Assembly: GCA_024449915.1 (NCBI GenBank)
Contig: JAMZAV010005076.1
Location: forward strand, 58,294 to 122,293
Direction of reading: 5' to 3'
From: Sweltsa coloradensis
Lineage: Eukaryota > Arthropoda > Insecta > Plecoptera > Chloroperlidae
DNA length: 64,000 nt
Position numbers and translations under genes: made by a program. Shown here in pieces: positions 42,901 to 52,098 of the stretch. Within the stretch, counting starts at the first letter, position 1. Each line of letters begins with the position of its first letter. The notes under the pieces were generated by a model. It saw only the letters and a program-made list of their open reading frames with translations. It did no database searches and was not told the origin of the DNA.

Positions 42901-44455
42901 GGAAAAGAGTCGGGACAGGTATTAGATTAATTAAGTTTAAGGGGCGGATATCGTAAAGGGGCCTAAAGAGAAATTTTTTTTTTTTCCAAAGGGGGGTTTT
43001 GGAAAGGGGTGGGGGGCCATGGTGGGCAGCAACCCCCCGAAAAACCCCAGGTTTGGGGGGGGGAAAGGGGGGGGGATTTTTTACGTCTTGGGCGTCAAAG
43101 TTTGATAAGATTATTTTAAAAAAAAGTTTTTTTTAAATTTTGTTCATAGCATCTTTTTAAACGAAGGGGGCTATTTTTGCATTTGTATGGTGAAAAATTT
43201 AAGCCGACTAGGGGTTAGGCCCCAGACACCCACCACCTACCGGGCCCCTTTTGGGGCCCCCCAGATTATTCCTAGTTACGGGGCCCCTGCCCAAAAGCGG
43301 GCCTCCTTACGTAAAGTGTTTGTCCTGGTTTGGGTTCCGCGTGCAATTACTGGGCCACCTCTGTCAACACCACGTGGGCTATGACCCCCCCCCCCACTTT
43401 AAAACCCCACACGGTTTTTCATGTAATTTGGTTTTGGGGAAAGGGTTTTTTAAAAACTTAAAATTTTCCCCCCCCCCCCCGAAACCCCCCCTTCAACACC
43501 TTATTAAAATTTAAAATTACCCTTTTAAAAACAATTGGGTCATTGTCCCAAATCTATTTTCCCTAGCACATTACATTCCCCGCCATCTATAAAGCCTTTT
43601 CCCGTAGGGGGACATTTGATAAGGGGCTTTTTCTCAAGGGGTAAAAGGGCAGACGAGGACTGGGTTCGTAAACCCGCAAAAAAATTATATGGTTTTTTGT
43701 AAACGTCCCTCCCAAAAATCATCTTTTACCACTCATCGTCCGGGGAAAAGCCCTTTTTGGGGGATTTATATTAAAATTTTAAAAAACAGAAATCATCAAA
43801 GTATTAAATCGTTTCCCATCCCTAGCTTCACATACCAAAGACAATCCACACGATTTAAAACTAAAAAATGTCGCCCCAACCCCGGCGATAACCCTAAACT
43901 GCCCCGAATCCCAACAAGCCATCACGTAAGGGACCAAAAGCAAAGTCCCCAATTTTTCATTTTATCGTCCCGATAAAACCTTTTACACCCACGCTACTAC
44001 AATAGCACAAATGTCTATCACTTATCGTCGCACTAGACCTAGCTGCACGAACAATATTAACATAATAAAACGGTAAAGACACAGACATCGTCCCCGCTGC
44101 ACTACTGCGACCTCCCCCGCCCGTGGGAAGGTTTTTGTTACTGACTCTAGAACCAACTTTTCAGATTGCCGGGGGCATCATGATCCCTGTGCCCGCACCC
44201 TTCCCCGGGAAATTAACCCTGCACAGGCGGAAAGCGATACTCTCACTGCCCGTGCGTCCCCCTGAGTGATCGGGGGGGGTTTTAATCTCATGTCACGCAC
44301 AATTGGCGTTAAAACCGGAATATCTATCGAAAGGGGGGGGGGAACGGGGGGGGGGCATTTTCCCCTTTACAAATTTTGCGCTTGGGTTTTATTACTTTAA
44401 ATAAGAATCTTTTTAAATGGGTTTTTAAATGGTTTTTTGGGGGTTTTTTGAGGAC
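42901..44455. other. Unassigned sequence, partly low quality
   Basis: SINE-A scraps near 42940-43090. 43200-44300 differs in composition (GGGGCCCC-rich, then CA-rich) and matches none of the window's families. Frames at 43187-43514 and 43689-43976 show no motif I recognise. Confidence 0.35.
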
Positions 44456-44459
44456 AACC

Positions 44460-44605
44460 CTGAAAAATAGTTTTTTGGGTTTTTTGGATTTTAAAGGACC
44501 TTCACACCGTTAGGGTTTAAAAATGCACCACTCTAGCTTAGGGGATATGGGGAGGTGGGGCCCATGCTGATCAGAACCAGCCACGGGTAAGGGGAGGAAG
44601 TGGGG
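44460..44605 (-). mobile_element. SINE-A 3' half
   Basis: CACCACTCTAGCTTAGGGGATATGGGG, CCATGCTGATCAGAACCAGCCACGGG, then LINE-I-like ACTAGGGCGCCTC at 44613. Confidence 0.75.
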
Positions 44606-44703
44606 TTTCTAACTAGGGCGCCTCATTCTATCAGGTCATGTAACGCCATCTGATATCGTTATTCATATATAATTCATATCGTTTCAAGTTTGTTGTTTGT
44701 TAG

Positions 44704-45076
44704 ATTTTTTTTTGGGATTAAGGACGCGTCAACCGTTAAGTCATAATGCACCACTCTAGCCTAAGGGGGGGGGGAGAGGAGGGGCCCATGCTGGTCAGAA
44801 CCAGCCACAGGTAAGGGGAGGAAGGGGGGGTTCTCACGTCGCGGTCGTCATCGTCTTTGTCATCGTTCGTTGTGTCATTGTCATCGTCGCCGGGGGGTCG
44901 TCAAGGGAAGGGGCAAGGTCCCCGACGACGATTGCCAGAGCTCACCTCTAGTTTGGGGAGTAAGATACTCCGCTCTTACTAGCTGATGTTTGCGAGGTGG
45001 ACTTTTTCTCTTGAATCGCCTTGTACGATTAGCAGAGCCATGCTCTGGGCCAATTCTACCCCGGGCCCAGACGGGG
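44704..45076 (-). mobile_element. SINE-A, best-preserved full-length copy
   Basis: On the sense (minus) strand: CCCCGTCTGGGCCCGGGG, AGCATGGCTCTGC, CCACCTCGCAAACATCAGC, GAGCTCTGGCAATCGTCG, a (GAC/GAT)n tract, CGACGTGAGAA, GGCTGGTTCTGACCAGC, then GTGCATTATGACTTAACGG and GACGCGTCCTTAATCC before an A-rich tail. No coding potential. A weak A-box-like TGGCCCAGAGCATGG lies near its 5' end; I see no convincing B box. Confidence 0.93.
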
Positions 45077-45089
45077 ATACTATATTATG

Positions 45090-45529
45090 TTGTTTGCGTC
45101 AAGGTCGCACTATCCTAGGGGATGTTGTTGGAACGGGCCCGTGCTGGACAGAGCCAGCCACGGTAGAGTGAGTTAGGGGTGTGACTGATTTTAAAATAAT
45201 GAGCTGTTTATAACTTTATAATACACAGTTCAAGAAACTGCACGGACGAGGGTTAAGTGGGGTAGGGGGAATTCAAAACAGTTTGCAATAATCTTCCTTT
45301 GTCAAGCTAGGACGTGAAGATATTGTTACAGTTTGCATTTTAAAACGTATAGAGGAAAGCAATCATGCAATGGATAAATTTCCAGACTAGAAGGAACGGG
45401 ATATTAAATGTGGCTTTTTTAATATATTTTTATTGGCTATTTTTAACTGTCTTAAAATTAATTTATTGTGCCGTAAATCCCAAATATTCATGAAAAGCCA
45501 TCTTCTGCCATTTAAACATATCTTGTAAG
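45090..45529. other. SINE-A scrap and unassigned AT-rich DNA
   Basis: 45108-45175 carries GATGTTG.TGGAACGGGCC and CTGGACAGAGCCAGCCACGG. Nothing recognised in the rest. Confidence 0.45.
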
Positions 45530-46076
45530 CAGTGGCGGATACAAGGGTGGGGGGGGGGAGGATGGGCAATCGCCCCGCATCATTCTTAACATATATAATA
45601 TATTATATTTTCCCGTAACATTTTTTTATTTTATTGTGCAAACAGCGTAGTTAACGGCATATATTACAACAGTATGTATAAATGGCCACTCTAGGAAGGA
45701 CGATAATCATATAGGGCGGTAGGGGAAGGAGTGAAGTTGGATCAGGATGTGATTGTGCACGCTACATCAGGCCACGGCCTGTTGAGCTACAAGGGCTGCA
45801 AGGTGTCAGCACGTACGCTGTGAATTGTAAGCTCGACATGACGACAAATCAAATTGACGCACACAAACTACATTGTTTCGATATTGCATTTTGCACAACA
45901 CTTTTTTTTCTCAGACGTACCAAATTCACTCTAGTCTTTACTTCTTTTTAATACTCTTTATCAAAAATTACAATTTTTGTGGAGCTCGGCCCCCAAAACC
46001 ACCGTGCCTTTCCCATGAAAGTACATGAACGTGCGAATCGACCGCCCCCCATGAGTATGTCCTATATACGCCACTG
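45530..46076. mobile_element. hAT-like non-autonomous transposon
   Basis: Left end CAGTGGCGGATACAAGGG; right end reads ATATACGCCACTG, the imperfect inverse (CAGTGGCGTATAT). Flanks CTTGTAAG (45522-45529) and CATCTAAG (46077-46084) agree at 6 of 8 positions, as expected of an 8-bp hAT target duplication. CAGTGGCG is a common hAT-type terminus. At 547 bp with no frame for a transposase, it must have moved in trans. Confidence 0.7.
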
Positions 46077-46269
46077 CATCTAAGTTTTAATGTAAAATGA
46101 CTTTCAACACCTACCTAATCGAAAACAACTTTCTGTTAAAAAATCCAATGATAATATTCTGAGCGAGACCCGGCATTTCCACTAAACACGAACAATAGGA
46201 TATTTAAAGGGGCTCAAACCCCAAACATTTGTTTTTACAATACAATCCATAACAAATGCTAGTTTCACT

Positions 46270-46440
46270 TATATAGCCACGAGAATGGGGAGGAAAGGGA
46301 AGTTCTCACGTCGAGGTCATTATGGTCTTCGTCATAGTTCGTGTTGTCATGGTCGTTGTCGCCCAGGAGGTCATCAGGGGAAGGTGGAGAGGTCCCCGAT
46401 GACTAACGCCGGGGACGCCAACTCTATCGACAGTCGAACA
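46270..46440 (-). mobile_element. SINE-A fragment
   Basis: GGGGAGGAAAGGGAAGTTCTCACGTCGAGGTC, GTC tract, GGTCATCAGGGGAAGG, GTCCCCGATGACTAACGCC. Confidence 0.7.
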
Positions 46441-46564
46441 ATGGCCTTGGAAAGCACTGGAGCCCAAAGTTACCATAGTATTTTTAATAAAGTATTTATA
46501 TGAAAGAAAGCGGGAGCACGGGACATGAACACTTGGCCACATTCTGTTGTACAACAAGTGACTT

Positions 46565-46690
46565 AACTCAACGTGAGAAACTAGGGCGCTTCAACCGGTA
46601 AGGTCAACTTTTGCCGCCTGTGATATTGTAGGTTATAAGTCTAGTTTGTGGTATTTTTATAAATTGTTTTTGAAAGTTTTTGTGAGTTAA
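46565..46690 (-). mobile_element. LINE-I 3' end fragment
   Basis: CAACGTGAGAAACTAGGGCGC and CCGCCTGTGATATTG; very short. Confidence 0.75.
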
Positions 46691-46693
46691 TAT

Positions 46694-47751
46694 GACGACG
46701 ACGTGAGAAACTAGGGCGCTTCAACCTGTTAGGTCATATTGCGCCGCCTGTGAATGAAAGTAAATAAGAAGAGTTACAGGTTTGTTTGATGATTAGATTG
46801 TTTTCTAAGTGTATTTATAACAAAATAAATTGAAGATGAAGTAATAGCAAAATAAAAGTTATGTATGTAAATGAAAATAAAGAAAAGAAAGAAATGTGTA
46901 TGAAGTTAATTAAAGTTTGATAAATAGATTACTTTGGATGAGAAATTTGGAAAGTTTGTCGCCGTTATCATATGATAGAAGTTCTTCATATGATTGGGAG
47001 AGATCAAATTGCATGCGCAAGGCATCATATTTGGTACATTCTGCTAGCATATGATCTACGGTTAAAGGTACATCACATGTGTCACATATGGGAATAACCT
47101 TTTCTCTGGTTAAGAGATATCCGTGTGTTAGGCGTGTGTGCCCTATACGAAGTCTAGACAATACCACCTCTTCTCTACGTGAGAGTCGAGACGTAGGTGG
47201 ACGAATTTTGTTAGTCAATGTGGGCATCACACTACGCAATTTGTTATTTTGCAACACATCCCAAGATGCTTGTCGCAAATCCAACAATCTTTGCTTGAAT
47301 CCACTCTTGACATCTGGAACGGGAACTAGATTGAAATCAACGTCGCGACGCTGGGAAGCTTCCTTAGCAGCCCTATCAGCGTGTTCATTTCCCTCTATGC
47401 CCACGTGTCCAGGTATCCAGCAAAACTCTATTATATAACCCTTAGAGGTTAGTTTTTCTAAATAGAATTAAATGTCTTGTGCCAAATGATACTTGAATAC
47501 ATGAGTTTTGTAGATTGAAGTGAACTTAAACTATCTGAACACAAAAGGTATTCTCCACAACGACAGCGTAGAATGTATTTAAGAGCTTCACGGATGGCGA
47601 ATAACTCTGCAGTGAAAACCGAACACACGTCGCTTAGCCTGAAACGTTCAGTTAAGGTGGAGCAATAAAAAGCACTTCCAACCTTGTTGTCAATTTTGGA
47701 GCCATCTGTGAATACCAAAGTAAACCTTTGATGTTCATGGCAAATCTCTCT
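46694..47751 (-). mobile_element. LINE-I copy, RNase H to 3' end
   Basis: GACGACGACGTGAGAAACTAGGGCGC to CATGGCAAATCTCTCT. Its 5' truncation point abuts the 3' terminus of the next LINE-I with no spacer. Confidence 0.9.
46910..47404 (-). pseudogene. LINE-I RNase H C-terminus plus zinc motif
   Basis: An intact 164-residue frame, GIEGNEHADRAAKEA to the zinc motif CDTCDVPLTVDHMLAEC. The second His of the HH pair is present but the first is replaced by Asp (VDHM versus VHHM elsewhere), and the end reads NLFIKL. Upstream, WIPGHV continues in frame, but the RNase H N-terminal part is in another frame because of a base loss near 47488. Close to 22155-22649, hence recent. Confidence 0.85.
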
Positions 47752-47784
47752 ACGACGACGACGTGAGAAACTAGGGCGCTTCAA
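47458..47784 (-). pseudogene. LINE-I RNase H N-terminal part
   Basis: FTDGSKIDNKVGSAFY, TAELFAIREALKYILRC, LCSDSLSSLQ: three of the four catalytic acidic positions. It is frameshifted at HKTFNSI relative to the intact QDIEFYLEKL. The first residues come from the joined tail of the next LINE copy and are not real. Confidence 0.85.
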
Positions 47785-47976
47785 CCGGTTAGGTCATATT
47801 GCGCCGCCTGTGAATGAAAGGAAATGAGAAGAGTGAATGCAGGTATGTGTGATGATTAGATTGTTTTCTAAGTGTATAAATAACAAAATAAATTGATGAT
47901 GAAGAAAGTAATAGCAAAATAAAAGTTATGTATGTAAATGAAAATAAAGAAAAGAAACAAATGTGTAAGATGTGAA

Positions 47977-48324
47977 TTAAATTTTGTTAAATAGATTACA
48001 ATGGATGAGAAATTTAGAAAGTTTGTCGCCGTTATCATATGATAGAAGTTTTTCATATGATTGGGAGAGATCAAATTGCGTGCGCAATGCATCATATTTG
48101 GCACATTCTGCTAGCATATGATGCACGGTTAAAGGTACATCACATGTGTCACATATGGGAATAACCTTTTCTCTGGTTAAGAGATATCCGTGTGTTAGGC
48201 GTGTATGGCCTATACGAATTCTAGACAATACCACCTCTTCTCTACGTGAGAGTCGAGACGTAGGTGGACGAATTTTGTTAGTCAATGTGGGCATCACACT
48301 ATGCAATTTGTTATTTTGCAACAC
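47977..48324 (-). pseudogene. LINE-I zinc-motif C-terminus
   Basis: Reads LRESRDVGG-antisense DNA as RPPTSRLSRREEVVLSRIR, RIGHTRLTHGYLL and CDTCDVPLTVHHMLAEC. The frame opens late because the conserved Trp codon of ASWDVLQ is now TAG (near 48328-48330). A GG insertion near 48467 also breaks the GIEGNEHADRA junction. Confidence 0.8.
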
Positions 48325-48499
48325 ATCCTACGATGCTTGTCGCAAATCCAACAATCTTTGCTTGTATCCACTCTTGACATCTGGAACGGGAACTAGATTG
48401 AAATCAACGTCGCGACGCTGGGAAGCTTCCTTAGCAGCCCGATCAGCGTGTTCATTTCCCTCTATGGGCCCACGTGTCCAGGTATCCAACAAAACTCTA

Positions 48500-48895
48500 T
48501 TATATATCCCTTAGAGGTAGTTTTTCTAAATAGAATTCGATGTCTTGTACCAAATGATGACTAGAATACATGAGTTTTATAGCTTGAAGTGAACTTAAGC
48601 TATCTGAACACAAAAGGTATTCTCCACAACGACAGCGTAGAATGTATTTAAGAGCTTCACGGATGGCGAATAACTCTGCAGTGAAAACTGAACACACGTC
48701 GCTTAGCCTGAAACGTTCAGTTAAGGTGGAGCAATAAAAGGCACTTCCAACCTTGTTGTCAATTTTGGAGCCATCTGTGAATACCAAAGTAAACCTTTGA
48801 TGTTCATGGCAAATCTTTCTAAAGTTAATTTTGAATACACTATCGCAAGTAGAGTTTTTATCAAAACGACAAAGGTCAAATATAATAATCGGCTC
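48500..48895 (-). pseudogene. LINE-I RNase H domain
   Basis: Frame with FTDGSKID, SVFTAELFAIREALKY, LCSDSLSSLQAIKL and QDIEFYLEKL, in order, giving three RNase H catalytic acids. It is preceded by the spacer RFDKNSTCDSVFKIN. Sequence beyond 48895 belongs to RT motif A in another frame, so the N-terminal 20 residues of the open frame are a deletion-junction artefact. Confidence 0.85.
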
Positions 48896-49112
48896 TGGTT
48901 GTATCGTATGCTTTTTCAATGTCAAAAAGCACACCAACAACATGTTGTTTTGCAACAAACCCTTCTTGAATAAACGTCTCTAATCGAACCAAGTGGTCGA
49001 TAGTGCAACGACGTTGACGAAATCCACATTGGACGTTCGCCAATAAACCGCGTATCTCCAGCATCCACATTAGTCGTTTGTTGATCATCTCTTCGAACAA
49101 TTTGCAAAGCAA
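48893..49112 (-). pseudogene. LINE-I reverse transcriptase, motif A region
   Basis: KLFEEMINKRLMWMLE, QCGFRQRRCTIDHLVRLE and VVGVLFDIEKAYDTT: RT fingers and palm motif A, with the first catalytic Asp in FDIEKAYD. The frame starts after a one-base slip from the upstream RT frame near 49100 and ends at the deletion junction, so motif C (YxDD) is absent. Confidence 0.85.
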
Positions 49113-49504
49113 CTTGTCAGAGAAATAGGGCGATATGAAGTCGGCATCGACTTATCTTTTGTGGGTTTAAGAAGTGGAATTAAGATGGCACTATGCCAAC
49201 TATCGGGAAATATGTCAGACAACCACAAAATATTAAAAAATAAAATAATAACTTCCAATGAGGGATCAGTCAGGTGCACAAACATGTCGTTGTGCATTTT
49301 GTCTTCTCCCACAGATGTGCGACGTAATGAGCTTAACGCCATACGGAGTTCCCACAAAGAGAACGCTCTGTTGTATGGCTCATCGTTTTCAGATGGGAAA
49401 TTAAGTTTTCGAGCTTCTGTCAACTGCTTGTGTGATAGAAATTCTGCATCATATCGTGCATTACTGCTTACCGATGCAAAATGTGTACCCAGTACTGAAG
49501 CCAC
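49085..49504 (-). pseudogene. LINE-I reverse transcriptase, N-terminal motifs
   Basis: FSLWELRMALSSLRRTSVGEDK, FFNILWLSDIFPDSWHSAILIPLLKPTKDKS and SYRPISLTSCF: the finger motifs 0-2 typical of APE-type LINE RTs. It shares its frame with the EN ORF at 49523-50176 and is separated only by one TAA at 49523-49525, so EN and RT were one polyprotein. Confidence 0.88.
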
Positions 49505-49522
49505 ATCTGCTGGAGTAGTAAC

Positions 49523-50176
49523 TTATTGCCCGCCATCCTTGATAGCGGGTATGGTGTTTACCTGACGTCCACTAATTGATTTAATCCTTTCCCACACCAT
49601 CGTGGAAGAGGTGCTGTAATTTATAGAAGATACATACTCTTGCCATGACTGCCTCTTACTATGTTTGATAATTCGTCTCGATTTCGCTCTCTCGTGCTTG
49701 AAATTGATTAAATTTTCAAATGTTAGAAATGTATTTAATCTTTTAAAAGCTGCTTTCTTTGCCTTGATGGCCAATGCACAATCTTTGTTCCACCAGGGGA
49801 CGACACGACGGCGTGGTTCACCACTAGTCAGTGGTATACTGGCATATGCTGCATCAAGCAAGCATTTACTAACCATATTGACAAGCACGTTGGGGTCACG
49901 AGAACTAGTTAAGTCCACCTTGAGCAAAGAGACTTCACTAATTTCCTGGAACTTTCCCCAATCAGCTTGCGCAAGTCTCCATCCCTGACCTGGATTGTGT
50001 GGCCTATTGTAGTTTAATACATTCACCTGAATTGGAAAATGATCACTTCCATGTAAATCATCAAGCACATTTAGCTCGAGATCAAGCGATAGCAATGGTG
50101 TACACATGACTAAATCTATGGCTGAAAAAGTGCCAGAATGTGACGTGAAATGAGTCATCTGGCCCGTGTTCAACAA
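49523..50176 (-). pseudogene. LINE-I AP endonuclease C-terminal domain and linker
   Basis: TSHSGTFSAIDLVMCTP and DDLHGSDHFPIQVNV are the S-x-IDL and SDH catalytic blocks of APE-type LINE endonucleases, which nick the target for priming. A basic linker follows (WWNKDCALAIKAKKAAFKRL), leading into RT. The N-terminal half of EN, including the DFNAHH block seen at 7.1-7.2 kb, is missing because the element is 5'-truncated near 50205. It ends at an in-frame TAA before the RT. Confidence 0.88.
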
Positions 50177-50224
50177 TGAAACATCATTGAGTTGTAGAAA
50201 AGATTCGTGCAGAAAGTGCAGTAC

Positions 50225-50755
50225 AGGAGGATGAACCAGAGCGCCATTATAGCCTAAGTTATGTGGGGAGGACAGTTCCGTGCTGGACAGAACCAGCCAC
50301 AGGCGGGTAGGGTTGTGAGGTGGTAACCTATCTTAACAGTGGAGCAAATAATAAACGTTCACTGAATGGTGACAAGAGAAAATACCAATGCTACAAAGCC
50401 AATAGTTTCGACGAGTTAAAATGTGAACCAAGTGAAGAATCCAACCTCTATTTGCTCCATCCTTGCTGTATGATATCCAATATACACTGCACTTGTAATA
50501 AAACCAATAAATAGTCAGTATTTGAAACAATATCAGTCTAAATAAATGTACATTCACAGAACCAAACGCGTCTATCTTGTCCGAGAAACATTAAAAACAA
50601 ATGAAAGTGCGACAATGTTTCGTCCACCGCCTTGTTGACGGAGAGTTTCAAGATTCCTACGCCTGTTAACCGGTCAAGGTCTACTAGATCTCAGCCTCTC
50701 TCCGCCGATCTAGTAGACCTTGGACACGGATTGACCTCATTTTTTTTGTTTATAA
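50225..50755. repeat. Duplicated unit D, copy 1, ending in a palindrome
   Basis: A SINE-A-like head (GTGCTGGACAGAACCAGCCACAGGCGGGTAGG), then AACAGTGGA.CAAATAATAAACGTTCA and GTGCGACAATGTTTCGTCCACCGCC, then the hairpin GGTCTACTAGATC...GATCTAGTAGACC (50678-50720). Copy 2 is at 51655-52935. Confidence 0.75.
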
Positions 50756-51085
50756 GTGGGCGCGTCAACCGTTAGGTCATAATGCGCTACTCTAGCCTAC
50801 GGGATCTAAGGCGGAGTTGAACATTCTGATAAGAACCAGCTATGGGTTGGGGGGTTCTCACGTCGCGTTCGTAATCATTGTGTATTGTCGTTGTAGTCGT
50901 CGTCGTTAAGGAAATCGTCGGGCAAGTTCCCGGCGATGATTGCCAGAGCTTGCCTCTAGTTTCAGAGAGTCAAACACTCCCTAACTTAATACCTGATTTT
51001 TTTAGATGGACATTTGCTCCTTCCTCGCCTTAAACGATTAGCAGTCATGCTCTGGGCCAAATTCTACCCCGGGCTCAGACGGGGG
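50756..51085 (-). mobile_element. SINE-A
   Basis: GGGCGCGTCAACCGTTAGGTC to CCCCGGGCTCAGACGGGG; the tract is shortened. Confidence 0.82.
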
Positions 51086-51140
51086 AACGAAGGTCATAGT
51101 GCACCACTGAAGCCTAAGAGCCAGATTGGAAACCAAGCTA

Positions 51141-51320
51141 CAACGACGACGTGAGAAACTGAGGCGCTTCCACCAAGAAGGTCACTCAGCGCTGCCTGTA
51201 ATATTGGATTTGATGAAATAAATTTATGGTGTGTTTGATGGTAAAATTGTTTTCCAAATTTAAAAAAAAGAAAAAATGATAGTTATGAAAGTGATAGCTC
51301 AAGATAAGTAGCTTTTATTT
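51141..51320 (-). mobile_element. LINE-I 3' UTR fragment
   Basis: CAACGACGACGTGAGAAACTGAGGCGC and UTR. Confidence 0.75.
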
Positions 51321-51375
51321 TGTTATGCTTACATAAAAAAGCACGCTTCAACCGTGCAGTCATTATGCTGGGAGG

Positions 51376-51551
51376 AATATTCGGTACTCTTTCGGTTGGT
51401 ATGGACAGTTTTTTTTATGTGTACCTACAAAACCTTTAACGTCGCTATTTTAAATCTAAAGTACCTACAAAACCTTTAACGTCGCTATTTTAAATCCAAA
51501 GTACCTACTGATCAAAAACTGTCCATACCAACCGAAAGAGTTCCGAATATT
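51376..51551. mobile_element. MITE-like element with 38-bp inverted arms
   Basis: Arms 51376-51413 and 51514-51551 are reverse complements except for one base (TTCGGTTGGTATGGACAG and CTGTCCATACCAACCGAA). The 100-bp interior consists of a 40-bp unit (GTACCTACAAAACCTTTAAC...) in two near-perfect copies, 51421-51460 and 51461-51500, plus a partial third. No target duplication is obvious. Family not recognised. Confidence 0.8.
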
Positions 51552-51590
51552 CTGTAAACATGTAACGAACACCTCGAATATACCGAAGTA

Positions 51591-51720
51591 CGACGACAAC
51601 GTGAGACACTGGGGCGCGTCAACTGTTAGGTCATAATGCACCACTCTAGTCTACGGGATATGATGAGGACAGTCCCGTGCTGGACAGAACCAGCCACAGG
51701 CGGGTAGGGATGTGGGGAGT
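51591..51720 (-). mobile_element. LINE-I-end/SINE-A hybrid
   Basis: ACGACGACAACGTGAGACACTGGGGCGCGTCAACTG runs without a break into AGGTCATAATGCACCACTCTAGTC and a SINE-A head. Confidence 0.75.
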
Positions 51721-52031
51721 AAACCTATCTCAACAGTGGACCAAATAATAAACGTTCATTGAATGGCGACAAGAGAAAATGCCAATGATACAAAGTAAAT
51801 AGTTTCGACGAGTTAAAATGTGAACCAAGTGAAGAATCCAACCTCTATTTGACCATCATTGCTGTATGATATCTCAATGTAAACTGTACTTGTAATAATA
51901 CCAATTAATAGCCAGTATTGAACATAATATCTATCTATATCTACGTTCCTAGAACCATACGCGTCTATCTTGGCCGATAAAAGTTGATAAATGAAAATGC
52001 AACAATGTTTCGTCCATCGCCTTGTGACGGA
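51655..52031. repeat. Duplicated unit D, copy 2, left part
   Basis: Parallel to 50225-50640 (TTCGACGAGTTAAAATGTGAACC). It stops at GTGACGGATGG, where SINE-A sequence is inserted; the remainder continues at 52850. Confidence 0.75.
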
Positions 52032-52098
52032 TGGTTTATTTGGATTTAAAGACGCGTCAACCGTTAGGTCATAATACACCACTCTAACCTAGCGGGAG
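52032..52098 (-). repeat. SINE-A 3' fragment
   Basis: TTTATTTGGATTTAAAGACGCGTC to CACTCTAACCTAGCGGGAG. Confidence 0.7.

Larger units (their letters stand above)
47752..50205 (-). mobile_element. LINE-I, longest copy: EN-RT-RNase H-zinc with internal deletion
   Basis: From the 3' terminus (ACGACGACGACGTGAG) it covers UTR, zinc, RNase H, RT and EN C-terminal domain. At about 48895 the RT motif A region is joined directly to sequence just upstream of RNase H. The RT catalytic YxDD and thumb segments (present in part at 7.3 and 37.8 kb) are therefore deleted. Confidence 0.88.

Noticed and set aside
43187..43514. Pro/Arg-rich frames as a coding exon
   Set aside because: They overlap in two frames, lie in suspect sequence and show no recognisable motif.
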